Shown here: in pieces, positions 1 to 6,242 of the stretch | Layout of the letters: each line of letters opens with the position of its first letter | Numbering within the stretch: position 1 is the stretch's first letter | Position numbers and translations under genes: made by a program | Notes under the pieces: model-generated | The model's input: only the letters and a program-made list of their open reading frames with translations | Databases searched by the model: none | What the model was told of the DNA's origin: nothing | Assembly: GCA_000437495.1 (NCBI GenBank) | Contig: FR897872.1 | Location: 11,215-27,248, forward strand | Origin: Prevotella sp. CAG:485 | Lineage (GTDB): Bacteria; Bacteroidota; Bacteroidia; Bacteroidales; Muribaculaceae | Direction: 5' to 3' | Length of the DNA stretch: 16,034 bases

Positions 1-2
1 TG

Positions 3-404
3 CCACCCCTCAAGCTCAAGGAATACATTGAGAGCGACACCATACAGATTGCTCCGTTGGCCTTCATGCGCGGCCGCACCCTCAACGACGCGGTGATAAT
101 CCTCGACGAGGCTCAGAACACCACGCGCCATCAGATGAAGATGTTCCTGACGCGCCTGGGCATGAACGGCAAGATGATTATCACCGGCGACACCACGCAG
201 ATCGACTTGCCGCGCACGGTGCAGAGCGGCTTGCTGCAGGCGCTCCGCATTCTGCGCGGCGTAAAAGGCATCGGCGTGATAGAATACGAGAAAAAAGACA
301 TTGTGCGCCACCCGCTTGTGCAGCGCATTGTGGAGGCCTACAACCAGCGCGAAAAGGAATCCGTGGCTGAGTTTGAGGCCGGGCTGCCGCCGCAGCAGAG
401 CTAA
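3..404 (+). CDS. phoH: PhoH family ATPase, C-terminal part (5' truncated by window edge)
   Basis: This is the last 133 codons of a PhoH/PhoL-type P-loop ATPase; the frame is open to the left edge, so the true start lies outside the window. The visible part carries the Walker B motif 'VIILDEAQN' preceded by 'MRGRTLNDA', and 'GDTTQIDLP', the conserved sensor-like segment of the family. The Walker A loop is not in the window. An internal TTG at 57 lies in the same frame, but the conserved residues before it (PPLKLKEYIESDTIQIAP) show that the protein does not begin there. Whole bacterial homologues are about 320 aa, so roughly 60% is missing. The family is linked to RNA metabolism and often sits beside ybeY, but its exact reaction is not well defined. 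The gene converges on surE, whose stop lies 100 bp away. Confidence 0.93.
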   Translation, partial: PPLKLKEYIESDTIQIAPLAFMRGRTLNDAVIILDEAQNTTRHQMKMFLTRLGMNGKMIITGDTTQIDLPRTVQSGLLQALRILRGVKGIGVIEYEKKDIVRHPLVQRIVEAYNQREKESVAEFEAGLPPQQS

Positions 405-410
405 GCGCGG

Positions 411-427
411 CTAAGGAGCTTAAGGAG
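411..427 (+). repeat. Copy of dispersed 17-nt intergenic motif CTAAGGAGCTTAAGGAG
   Basis: Starting 7 nt after the phoH stop is a 17-nt sequence that recurs exactly at 12448-12464, 14 nt after the stop of the giant GLUG gene. Here only one arm is present: it runs on as TTTAAGGC, and no complementary arm follows. At the other locus it forms half of a perfect hairpin. It may be a decayed or half copy of a dispersed 3'-end element. It resembles repeated Shine-Dalgarno cores (AAGGAG), but no reading frame follows it. Confidence 0.7.
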
Positions 428-460
428 TTTAAGGCAGGCGCAGAGGGCAGAGCGGCTAAT

Positions 461-496
461 TTAGCTACCCGGCTACCATAGCTACCTTAGCTACCC
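461..496. repeat. Short imperfect tandem repeat with GCTACC core, period 8-9 nt
   Basis: GCTACC occurs four times, at 464, 472, 481 and 490, mostly as TAGCTACC units with 8-9 nt spacing. It fills the space just before the surE stop, in the convergent phoH/surE junction. No clear hairpin with a T-tract is visible. Its role is unknown; it may simply be slippage-generated filler or a weak 3'-end structure. Apart from this and the 17-nt motif, the 405-504 gap shows nothing. Confidence 0.6.
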
Positions 497-504
497 CTTT
501 GCTC

Positions 505-1272
505 TCAGCGGAGCCAGTCAGGCCAGTCGGCGCGGGGGGCGGTGCACTCCACCGTGGTGGGCACCACGCTCACATAGCCGTGGTCAAGGCACCACTGGTC
601 CGTGTCTTCGCAGTCAGGCTCCGAGTTGAGGAATTCTCCGGCCAGCCAGTAGAAAGGCTGTCCCCACGGCGTTTCATAGCGCCGGTATTCATCGCTCCAG
701 CGGCAGCGGCACGCACGCGTTACGCGCATCCCCTTCGGCTTGCAGCCCGCCGGAACATTCACATTCAGGCAGATATCGCGCGGCAGACCCTTCTCCAATA
801 CCATCTTCGTGATGCGCTCCACATACTCCCGGCAGAAAGAGAAATCAGCATCCGGCGCATGGTCGGTAAGCGAATAGCCAATGGCAGGCAGACCATCCTG
901 ACACGCCTCGCGCACGGCTCCCATAGTGCCCGAATAGAGCACATTCACCGATGCGTTCGAGCCGTGGTTGATACCAGCCAAAACCAAATCCGGGCGCCGA
1001 GGCAAGATGTTCAGCAGCGACATCTTCACACAGTCCACCGGAGTGCCGTTTACCGTGAACATAGGCACACCGTCAAGGTCATCCTGCCGCTTCACCAGCA
1101 GAGAATCATTGATTGTCATGGCCATGGACTGACCCGAGTGTTGCTCGGCCGGACAAACACACCAAACATCGCCAAAAGGCTTTACAAAATTTATCAGCGC
1201 CTCAATGCCCCGGGCGCCGTAGCCGTCATCGTTAGTTATCAGAATTAGCGGTTTTTCAGTTTTCATAGTCAT
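505..1272 (-). CDS. surE: 5'/3'-nucleotidase SurE (survival protein E)
   Basis: SurE is a metal-dependent phosphatase that removes phosphate from nucleoside 5'- and 3'-monophosphates. The family hallmarks are all present: 'LITNDDGYGARGIEAL' near the N-terminus with metal ligands D15 and D16, 'CPAEQHSGQS' with S46, 'VNGTPVDCVKMSL', and 'PDLVLAGINHGSN' with N102. The length of 255 aa equals that of typical SurE. The ATG at 1272 overlaps the stop of the upstream glycosyltransferase as ATGA, which suggests translational coupling. A second in-frame ATG at 1266 (MKTEKP) is an equally good start, two codons shorter. It is the last gene of the minus-strand mtaB operon and converges on phoH. The protein is probably cytoplasmic, since no signal peptide is seen. 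Confidence 0.96.
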   Translation of the reverse strand: MTMKTEKPLILITNDDGYGARGIEALINFVKPFGDVWCVCPAEQHSGQSMAMTINDSLLVKRQDDLDGVPMFTVNGTPVDCVKMSLLNILPRRPDLVLAGINHGSNASVNVLYSGTMGAVREACQDGLPAIGYSLTDHAPDADFSFCREYVERITKMVLEKGLPRDICLNVNVPAGCKPKGMRVTRACRCRWSDEYRRYETPWGQPFYWLAGEFLNSEPDCEDTDQWCLDHGYVSVVPTTVECTAPRADWPDWLR

Positions 1273-2264
1273 TTCTTTTTACCCAATAGGAACCTGTCGA
1301 AGACAATATGGCGCTCCGTGCCCGGCAAATCGAAGTAGATGTCCTCCTTCGGCAAACGTTTGTATTTGCCCTTCATGCGCCGGAAATCGCGGTGGGCGCG
1401 CAGAATGGCGTTGGCGTGGCCGAAACGGAACTTTGCCATGAACATAGCCCAGCTCAGAGTGTCGAGAAGGCGCCGTTTCACCAACAGCGGCTTACTGCTG
1501 CTCAGCGGCATATTCTTATGCAGCAGCAGCAGATTGTTGCGGAAGTTGAGATACGTCTTCTGCGGGTTCGAGGCATCCAGACTCGCACCCCCCACATGAT
1601 ACACCACCGCCGACGGCACCGCCGTGATGCGGTAACCGGCCCTCCAGATGCGCAGACACAAATCAATCTCCTCCATGTGCGCGAAGAACGCCTCATCGAG
1701 TCCTCCCAAGTCGAGATAGATGTCAGTGCGCACCATCAGCGCCGCCCCGCTGGCCCAGGCCACATCCCGGTCCTCCGGACTGTCATACTGCCCCTTGTCC
1801 GTCTCAACACAGTTGAACAGACGCCCGTAGCAATACGGATAACCAAGCGCGTCGATGAGACCCCCCATAGCCCCGGCATACTCAAACTTCTCAGGCTCGC
1901 GATAGCTGCGCAGCTTCGGCTGACACGCACCCACCTCAGGGTGAGCGTCCATGTAGCGCAGCAGCGTCTCCGCCCATCCCTGAGTGGTCATCACATCACT
2001 GTTGAGCAATATCGTCAGCGGATAGCGCGTCTTTGCCAGCGCACGGTTATAGCCCCCCGCAAAGCCATAGTTGCGGTCGAAGCGCAGAAGCCTCACCTGC
2101 GGAAAATTCTCCTCCAACCATTCGCAGCTGCCGTCAGTAGAGCCATTGTCGGCCACCACCAAATCAATGTCGGCACTGATTGTCGTTGCCGCCACCGTGG
2201 GAATAAACTCCTTCAGCAGCTTCAGCCCGTTCCAGTTCAGAATTATAACACCAAGACGTTTCAT
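1269..2264 (-). CDS. Family 2 glycosyltransferase (GT-A fold, rhamnosyltransferase-like)
   Basis: This protein of 331 aa probably transfers a sugar from a nucleotide-sugar donor to a cell-envelope glycan. The N-terminal GT-A domain starts at once ('LGVIILNWNG', residues 4-13), followed by the nucleotide-binding 'VVADNGSTDGS' (D39 and D44) and 'LLNSDV' at about 87-91, where the usual DXD is NSD as in many WbbL-like rhamnosyltransferases. Further family features are 'NYGFAGGYNRA' and 'GGLDEAFFAHMEEIDLCLR', the catalytic-base region. I chose ATG at 2264; an in-frame TTG at 2270 is less likely. The gap to the upstream acyltransferase is 18 nt, and the stop overlaps the surE start by 4 nt. Donor and acceptor cannot be read from the sequence. 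The acyltransferase upstream suggests a lipid or LPS-related substrate (inference). Confidence 0.92.
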   Translation of the reverse strand: MKRLGVIILNWNGLKLLKEFIPTVAATTISADIDLVVADNGSTDGSCEWLEENFPQVRLLRFDRNYGFAGGYNRALAKTRYPLTILLNSDVMTTQGWAETLLRYMDAHPEVGACQPKLRSYREPEKFEYAGAMGGLIDALGYPYCYGRLFNCVETDKGQYDSPEDRDVAWASGAALMVRTDIYLDLGGLDEAFFAHMEEIDLCLRIWRAGYRITAVPSAVVYHVGGASLDASNPQKTYLNFRNNLLLLHKNMPLSSSKPLLVKRRLLDTLSWAMFMAKFRFGHANAILRAHRDFRRMKGKYKRLPKEDIYFDLPGTERHIVFDRFLLGKKK

Positions 2265-2282
2265 AACCAAGCAAATATCTAA

Positions 2283-3281
2283 TTAACAGCCACTTAAGTC
2301 CTCCTTTTTCAGACGCCAGCGGTTGTGGCTCCACAGATACGCCGTCGGGTCGCGGCGAATCGAGTCCGTGAGGCGCCGCGCATAATCAGCCGTCAGCGCT
2401 CCCGGTGGCAACGCCGCCGCGTCGTCGGCCATCTTCACCAGGTCAACACGAATACGGTCGCGCCCCTCGCGGTGAACGTCAGTGTAGAACACCGCCGTGT
2501 GCAGCTTGGCCGCCAACACCTCCGTGCCCTCTATGAACGGCGTGCGCCGGTTCAGGAAATCCACCTCCGTGCTCTGCGTGTAGCGCCCCGGCTTCTGGTC
2601 GCTCAGAAACCCTATTATGAAGCGCTGGCCGCAGCGACGCCACCCTATCATGGCCCGCGCCGTCTGCTTCTGAGGCACCGACGTGTTGAACCGCGAACGC
2701 AAACGGTGGAAAAAACGGTTGAACCACAGATTCTTCAGCGGCCTCACCACATGCGCAAACACCATCCCGTCTCTCTCCTTCGGCATCGCCGCGGCCATCA
2801 GCGGAATGTATTCCCAGTTGCCGAAGTGGCTGGTATACAGCACAATATCGCGGCCGTCGCTGAGCGTTGCCGCCACCTCCTCAAGGCCCGAAAAGCTGAT
2901 ATGGCGCATCAGCCGCTTCTGGTTCAGAAAAGCTATCCCGGCCGTCTGGAACACATAGTCGGCCAAGTTGCGGTAAAAGCCCTTTTCCACCTCTTGGCGC
3001 CACTGAGCCGACGAAGCCGGGAAACAGTCGGCAAGGTTTCGCCTCACCACCCTGCGGCGGTAACGCACCACCGAGCGCGCCAGCCATGCCAACCCGTCGG
3101 CCATGCCGTGGCGCAGAGGAGCCGGAAGCGCCGCCGCCATACGCAGCAGCCACCCTGCCGGAGCGTAGGCCATGCGCTGCCACAGCGGTACGGTAGCACA
3201 GCCGTAAGGGTCGCCCCCGAAAGGCGTAAATGCCTTGTCCTCAGGGCTTTCAGACACTTTCTCCATACACCGTTTCGCCAT
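2283..3281 (-). CDS. LpxL/HtrB-type lysophospholipid/lipid A acyltransferase
   Basis: A 332-aa member of the bacterial lipid A biosynthesis acyltransferase family (LpxL/LpxM/HtrB), which transfers an acyl chain to a lipid A precursor or related lipid at the inner membrane. The catalytic HX4E motif is seen as 'SHFGNWEY' (H152 and E157). Further family landmarks are 'FLSDQKPG' at about 225-232, 'FIEGTEVLAAKL' and the C-terminal 'YLWSHNRWR'. A hydrophobic stretch near residues 37-57 may anchor the protein. The start is uncertain: ATG at 3281 overlaps the mtaB end by 32 nt, and ATG at 3266 by 17 nt. Either way the genes overlap and are probably coupled. Aminolipid or ornithine-lipid acylation is an alternative, because Bacteroidota carry several paralogues of this family. 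Confidence 0.9.
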   Translation of the reverse strand: MAKRCMEKVSESPEDKAFTPFGGDPYGCATVPLWQRMAYAPAGWLLRMAAALPAPLRHGMADGLAWLARSVVRYRRRVVRRNLADCFPASSAQWRQEVEKGFYRNLADYVFQTAGIAFLNQKRLMRHISFSGLEEVAATLSDGRDIVLYTSHFGNWEYIPLMAAAMPKERDGMVFAHVVRPLKNLWFNRFFHRLRSRFNTSVPQKQTARAMIGWRRCGQRFIIGFLSDQKPGRYTQSTEVDFLNRRTPFIEGTEVLAAKLHTAVFYTDVHREGRDRIRVDLVKMADDAAALPPGALTADYARRLTDSIRRDPTAYLWSHNRWRLKKEDLSGC

Positions 3282-4575
3282 CGCCGCGCACCAGTTTCAC
3301 ATTCGTTATAGTGTTGTGCAGAGCCTCCGCGCCCGGCATCTCCACACGCAGATAATTGTCGGTCAGTCCCGACATCACCCCGTGGCGCTCCGTCTCCCAC
3401 AACACCGGCCTCACCTGCCCCAAAGAGCCTTGTATGAACTCATTGAGCTTGCGCGCCGACAGCTGCGTCAGCACCTCCACACGACGGTGTTTAGTGGCCT
3501 GGTCCACAGCGTCGCTGAGGCGCAGAGCGCTCGTTCCCGGACGCTCGCTGTAGGGGAACACGTGCAGACGCGTTACCGGCAGCTCCTCGATGAAGCGCCG
3601 CGACGCCTCCCATTCGCGCTCCGTCTCGCCGCGCGCTCCCGCTATCACATCAACCCCGATGAAAGCGTCGGGCATCAGCTCCTTTATCGCCGCAATACGG
3701 TCGGCGAAGAGCGCCGTGTCGTAGCGCCGCGCCATGAGGCGCAACACCGCGTCGCTGCCGCTCTGCAGAGGAATGTGAAAATGCGGCATGAAAGCACGGC
3801 TCTCCTTTGCCACCCACTCAATCAGCTGCGGGTCGAGCAGGTCGGGCTCTATCGACGATATGCGGTAACGCTCTATCCCCTCCACCTCGTCGAGGCGGCG
3901 TGCCAGGTCGAAGAACGTCTCGCCATAGCCCTCGCCGCCGTTGGCGTTCCGCCGGCCGAAGTCGCCTATGTTCACTCCTGTGAGGATAATCTCTTTCGCA
4001 CCCCGTGAGGCCGCCTCGCGCGCCTGACTGACGATGTCGGCGATACGCGGCGAGCGACTGCGTCCGCGGGCGTAGGGTATGGTGCAGTAAGTGCAGAAAC
4101 GGTCGCAGCCATCCTGCACCTTCAGGAACCAGCGCGTGCGGTCGCCCCTCTCGCAGCTCGGCTCGAAGCCCAGCGACTCAGGCCGCGCCGCCACCTCCAC
4201 AGCCACATTTGCTGAATTTTCTTCCGGGCCGTGGCTGCGGAGCCATTGCTCGGCATACTGCACGGCGCGCAGCTTTTGGCCGGAGCCTAACACCACGCTG
4301 ACACCCGGCAGCGCCGCCACCTCGGAAGGCTGAAGCTGAGCGTAACAGCCTGTTACCACGATAGATGCCGACGGCCATTGACGGTGAAGACGGTTTATCA
4401 GCTGACGGCATTTCTTGTCGGCCATTGCCGTTACAGAGCAGGTATTCACCACCGCGATGTCGGGTATTTCGCCCTCGGCGGCCCGCTCCACGCCATGTTC
4501 GGCCAGAGCGCGACCTATGGCCGACGTCTCCGCAAAGTTGAGTTTACATCCCAAAGTGAAAAAAGCTGCTTTCAT
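3250..4575 (-). CDS. mtaB: tRNA t6A37 methylthiotransferase MtaB (radical SAM)
   Basis: MtaB adds a methylthio group to C2 of t6A at position 37 of ANN-decoding tRNAs. The N-terminal methylthiotransferase domain has its three cluster cysteines in 'FTLGCKLNFAETS' (C10), 'VVNTCSVT' (C46) and 'VTGCYAQ' (C77). The radical SAM motif CxxxCxxC is 'DGCDRFCTYCTIPYARGR' (C157, C161, C164). The C-terminus is TRAM-like. 'GCKLN' separates MtaB from MiaB (GCQMN) and RimO (GCxKN). Length is 441 aa, normal for the family. I preferred ATG 4575 over the GTG one codon upstream, because the family begins right at the 'FTLGCK' motif. It is the first gene of the minus-strand operon, and a TACCTTTG promoter box lies 19 nt upstream of the start. 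Confidence 0.95.
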   Translation of the reverse strand: MKAAFFTLGCKLNFAETSAIGRALAEHGVERAAEGEIPDIAVVNTCSVTAMADKKCRQLINRLHRQWPSASIVVTGCYAQLQPSEVAALPGVSVVLGSGQKLRAVQYAEQWLRSHGPEENSANVAVEVAARPESLGFEPSCERGDRTRWFLKVQDGCDRFCTYCTIPYARGRSRSPRIADIVSQAREAASRGAKEIILTGVNIGDFGRRNANGGEGYGETFFDLARRLDEVEGIERYRISSIEPDLLDPQLIEWVAKESRAFMPHFHIPLQSGSDAVLRLMARRYDTALFADRIAAIKELMPDAFIGVDVIAGARGETEREWEASRRFIEELPVTRLHVFPYSERPGTSALRLSDAVDQATKHRRVEVLTQLSARKLNEFIQGSLGQVRPVLWETERHGVMSGLTDNYLRVEMPGAEALHNTITNVKLVRGDGETVYGESV

Positions 4576-4594
4576 CACGAAATTTTTCAGACAG

Positions 4595-4602
4595 CAAAGG
4601 TA
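4595..4602 (-). promoter_or_regulatory. Bacteroidota -7 box (TACCTTTG) for the mtaB operon
   Basis: On the minus strand TACCTTTG fits the Bacteroidota consensus TAnnTTTG, 19 nt before the chosen mtaB ATG. This gives a short leader of about a dozen nucleotides. The upstream element is weak: ATTG about 22 nt further out instead of TTTG at 19-21. I saw no equally good box for the divergent plus-strand lipoprotein ORFs; the rest of 4603-4791 is AT-rich with no other recognisable feature. Confidence 0.55.
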
Positions 4603-4818
4603 CTAAAAAAACGCGAAACCGCCACAATGCCTCTCATGCCGCATCCCAAAGTCTAAACTTAGTTCACATTTCAGTGTGGCATAGAATTTAAAGTAAAGGT
4701 TAAATGTTAATTAATCTTAAAAATTCAAAGAGATTGGTGGCTGGAGAAAAATATTAGTACTTTAAGGCCACAAATTAAAAACGCCATTGCCATGATACAG
4801 AAATGAATCTCCTTTCTG

Positions 4819-5172
4819 GTGGCTGCGTTGCTGTTCCTACTGATGGGCGCATGCTCCAACGACGTGCTGGACCTCGGCACCGTTACTACAACCAACAATG
4901 CGAACGCCCCGCGCGGCTTCGTGAGCATGGACCAGGCCAAGGTGCGCTTGGCAAACATCGTCAGCCAGCTCAACTCCCAGACTTCCGACGCCTCGCAGCG
5001 CTTCCCCGCCGTCACCCTCTCGCGCCTGACCGGCGTAGCCCTCGGCGCCGACCTGCCCGAGGATTCCGTGGACACCGGTGGCGGGTATAACATCTACCTG
5101 CCCAACACGCTCGAGATGGACTACGGGTTCAGGTATCGCTATAATAACCAAGCAGAAATGAAAGTAAAATGA
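4819..5172 (+). CDS. Short lipoprotein-like ORF with disrupted signal peptide; probable gene remnant
   Basis: Function not recognised. Read from GTG 4819, the 117-aa product begins 'MAALLFLLMGACSNDVLDLG', a lipoprotein h-region and lipobox (MGAC) that lack the basic N-terminal residues. In the same frame upstream the sequence reads ATG-ATA-CAG-AAA-TGA-ATC-TCC-TTT-CTG, giving MIQK, stop, ISFL. The natural signal peptide is therefore cut by TGA at 4804-4806, or by a small deletion after ATG 4803. After the cysteine come a polar linker and 'FVSMDQAKVRLANIVSQLNSQ', which resembles the short helical segment near the N-terminus of many Bacteroidales lipoproteins. The ORF then ends early, within what looks like the leader of the next gene. 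I favour a decaying truncated gene. A functional GTG-started peptide is possible but less likely. Confidence 0.45.
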   Translation: MAALLFLLMGACSNDVLDLGTVTTTNNANAPRGFVSMDQAKVRLANIVSQLNSQTSDASQRFPAVTLSRLTGVALGADLPEDSVDTGGGYNIYLPNTLEMDYGFRYRYNNQAEMKVK

Positions 5173-5846
5173 AAGTAAGAAACCTGTATGCGCTACTCGT
5201 GGCGCTTGTGGCAGCAATCTCCCTGCTGCTCTCCTGTTCCGACAACGACGACCCGCAGCCTGATCCGCAGCCGGTTCTCGAGCCGGGCGAGATACCGATG
5301 GCTGATTCCATTCCTTCGGCATACCTCGGAATGAATTTCATACGCCAGTTGACAGTCACCGTGGGCGATTGCGGTGGGTTTTTTCCCAACCAGCCCCTGA
5401 TAAGCATATACGACAATGCCTCCGACAAGGAGGAGGCGACAGCCAAGTATGATGCCGAACTCTATTTTGTCCGCCTCACGGATGGCAAGGAATACCGCCC
5501 GGGAGAGGCGTTGCCTTATAGCGACGAGCGCAATCCCATAGGGCACCACATGGACATCTATCCCGCAGTGAAGAGGGACGTGCCCCCCCTGATATTGGGC
5601 AACATTGGGAACAATGTTGACGATGTGCTGGTGATGCACTGGCCACAGAAGGACCTGAAAATCTTTATCCGGCTCTATACCTCATACTCCATAAATCCTG
5701 TGCCGAACACTGACAAAATGCGAACGACGTATAAGTTCGGAATGTTCGTAAACGGCGTGTGCGTGCAGGACCAGCACCTGAAGATCGTGCTGCAGCCCGA
5801 CGGGACTGTGAAGCTCTTCGGGCGCCCCGACGGCCTGATGCTCTGA
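5169..5846 (+). CDS. Putative surface lipoprotein of unknown function
   Basis: A 225-aa protein whose family I do not recognise. The N-terminus is a clear lipoprotein signal: basic MKVR, a hydrophobic run, and lipobox LLSC with C23 as the lipidated residue. It is followed by 'SDNDDPQPDPQP', an acidic then Pro-rich tether. Acidic residues just after the cysteine fit the Bacteroidota lipoprotein export signal for the outer surface (inference). The mature part looks like a beta-rich soluble domain, with 'MNFIRQLTVTVGDCGGFFPNQPLISIYD', then 'LYFVRLTDGKEYRPGEALPYSDERNP', and a C-terminal 'FGMFVNGVCVQDQHLKIVLQPDGTVKLFG'. Two mature cysteines (in GDCGG and GVCVQ) could pair. The ATG overlaps the stop of the remnant ORF by 4 nt. 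No promoter of its own is visible, so it may depend on readthrough from upstream. Confidence 0.85.
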   Translation: MKVRNLYALLVALVAAISLLLSCSDNDDPQPDPQPVLEPGEIPMADSIPSAYLGMNFIRQLTVTVGDCGGFFPNQPLISIYDNASDKEEATAKYDAELYFVRLTDGKEYRPGEALPYSDERNPIGHHMDIYPAVKRDVPPLILGNIGNNVDDVLVMHWPQKDLKIFIRLYTSYSINPVPNTDKMRTTYKFGMFVNGVCVQDQHLKIVLQPDGTVKLFGRPDGLML

Positions 5847-5879
5847 CGCTCTGACGCACTGGCGGTGACAACGGTGAGA

Positions 5880-5952
5880 GCCCGCAGAGGGTTCGCTTAC
5901 CTTACCCGTATTCAACCGGAGGTTGAGGGAGCGCAGCGACTGAAACCTCCGG
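5880..5952. repeat. REP-like compound repeat, copy 1
   Basis: About 73 bp that recurs as a direct copy at 6030-6102, offset by 150 bp, with roughly 80% identity by eye. The two share CTTACCCGTA/CCTTACCCGTAC, then CAACCGG..GGTTGAGG and GAAACCTCCGG. In this copy ACCGGAGGTT and AACCTCCGGT form a perfect 10-bp inverted repeat around a 19-20 nt loop. It is noncoding and begins about 34 nt after the lipoprotein stop. It looks like a dispersed palindromic element rather than part of a gene. Confidence 0.7.
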
Positions 5953-5973
5953 TCATTGCGTCCGCTAATGCCG

Positions 5974-6045
5974 GAACCCCTTGCGGGTTCCTTCTTTTCG
6001 TCCCGGCGAGAGTTGTCTGAGAATGCCGGAACCCGCAAGGGGTTC
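5974..6045. repeat. 17-bp perfect inverted repeat pair (GAACCCCTTGCGGGTTC)
   Basis: GAACCCCTTGCGGGTTC at 5974-5990 is the exact reverse complement of GAACCCGCAAGGGGTTC at 6029-6045, with 38 bp between. Each arm is also nearly self-palindromic (GAACCC-cttgc-GGGTTC), so it can fold alone or with the other. The downstream arm forms the left end of compound repeat copy 2. The whole arrangement recalls BIME-like clusters of REP sequences. It could also act as a transcription-ending structure after the lipoprotein gene. Confidence 0.72.
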
Positions 6046-6102
6046 ACGTCCCTTACCCGTACTCAACCGGTGGTTGAGGAAGCTTGCGACCGAAACCTCC
6101 GG
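6030..6102. repeat. REP-like compound repeat, copy 2
   Basis: Second direct copy of the 73-bp unit. Its long-range inverted repeat is less perfect than in copy 1 (ACCGGTGGTT against AACCTCCGGC), but the short CAACC-ggt-GGTTG hairpin remains. Nothing in it codes. It ends about 46 bp before the -33 element of the giant gene's promoter. Confidence 0.7.
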
Positions 6103-6147
6103 CTATCTATTTCAGAATTTAACATAGGTTAAAAAAATCAGGAACTT

Positions 6148-6177
6148 TTTGCATACAATAAAAATTTTATAAATTTG
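6148..6177 (+). promoter_or_regulatory. Bacteroidota promoter of the giant GLUG gene
   Basis: TTTG at 6148-6151 and TAAATTTG at 6170-6177, separated by 18 nt, fit the Bacteroidota consensus (TTTG, about 19-21 nt, TAnnTTTG). Transcription would begin a few bases after 6177, leaving a leader of about 60 nt before ATG 6243. The leader ends in AT-rich sequence (AATAAATTATATTTAC) with no Shine-Dalgarno site, as is usual for strongly translated Bacteroidota genes. Confidence 0.8.
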
Positions 6178-6242
6178 CATCCCTCATTATCTAATGAAGC
6201 GAGCGAACCTGAGGAACTCTTTTTTCAATAAATTATATTTAC

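Noticed and set aside
411..427. AAGGAG repeats as ribosome binding sites
   Set aside because: No start codon with a plausible reading frame follows at either locus, and Bacteroidota rarely use Shine-Dalgarno sites. The placement just after stop codons fits a 3' element better.
499..1248. Long plus-strand open frame opposite surE
   Set aside because: Arg/His-rich shadow of the well-supported surE frame; no family features. The same holds for the long plus-strand frames opposite the glycosyltransferase, acyltransferase and mtaB.
4803..5090. Plus-strand frame starting MNLLSGGCVAVPT inside the lipoprotein remnant
   Set aside because: It has a proper ATG, but the product is Arg/Pro-rich without lipobox or recognisable domain, whereas the other frame carries a clear hydrophobic signal and lipobox. 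It could only matter as the 5' end of a frameshifted gene.
5840..5855. GCTCTGAC tandem doublet over the lipoprotein stop codon
   Set aside because: Only two 8-bp units; likely chance or minor slippage, with no consequence visible because the stop lies in the first unit.
5880..6102. CRISPR array
   Set aside because: Only two direct copies, each with internal palindromes, long and imperfect, with an inverted copy between; there is no regular repeat-spacer pattern and no cas gene.
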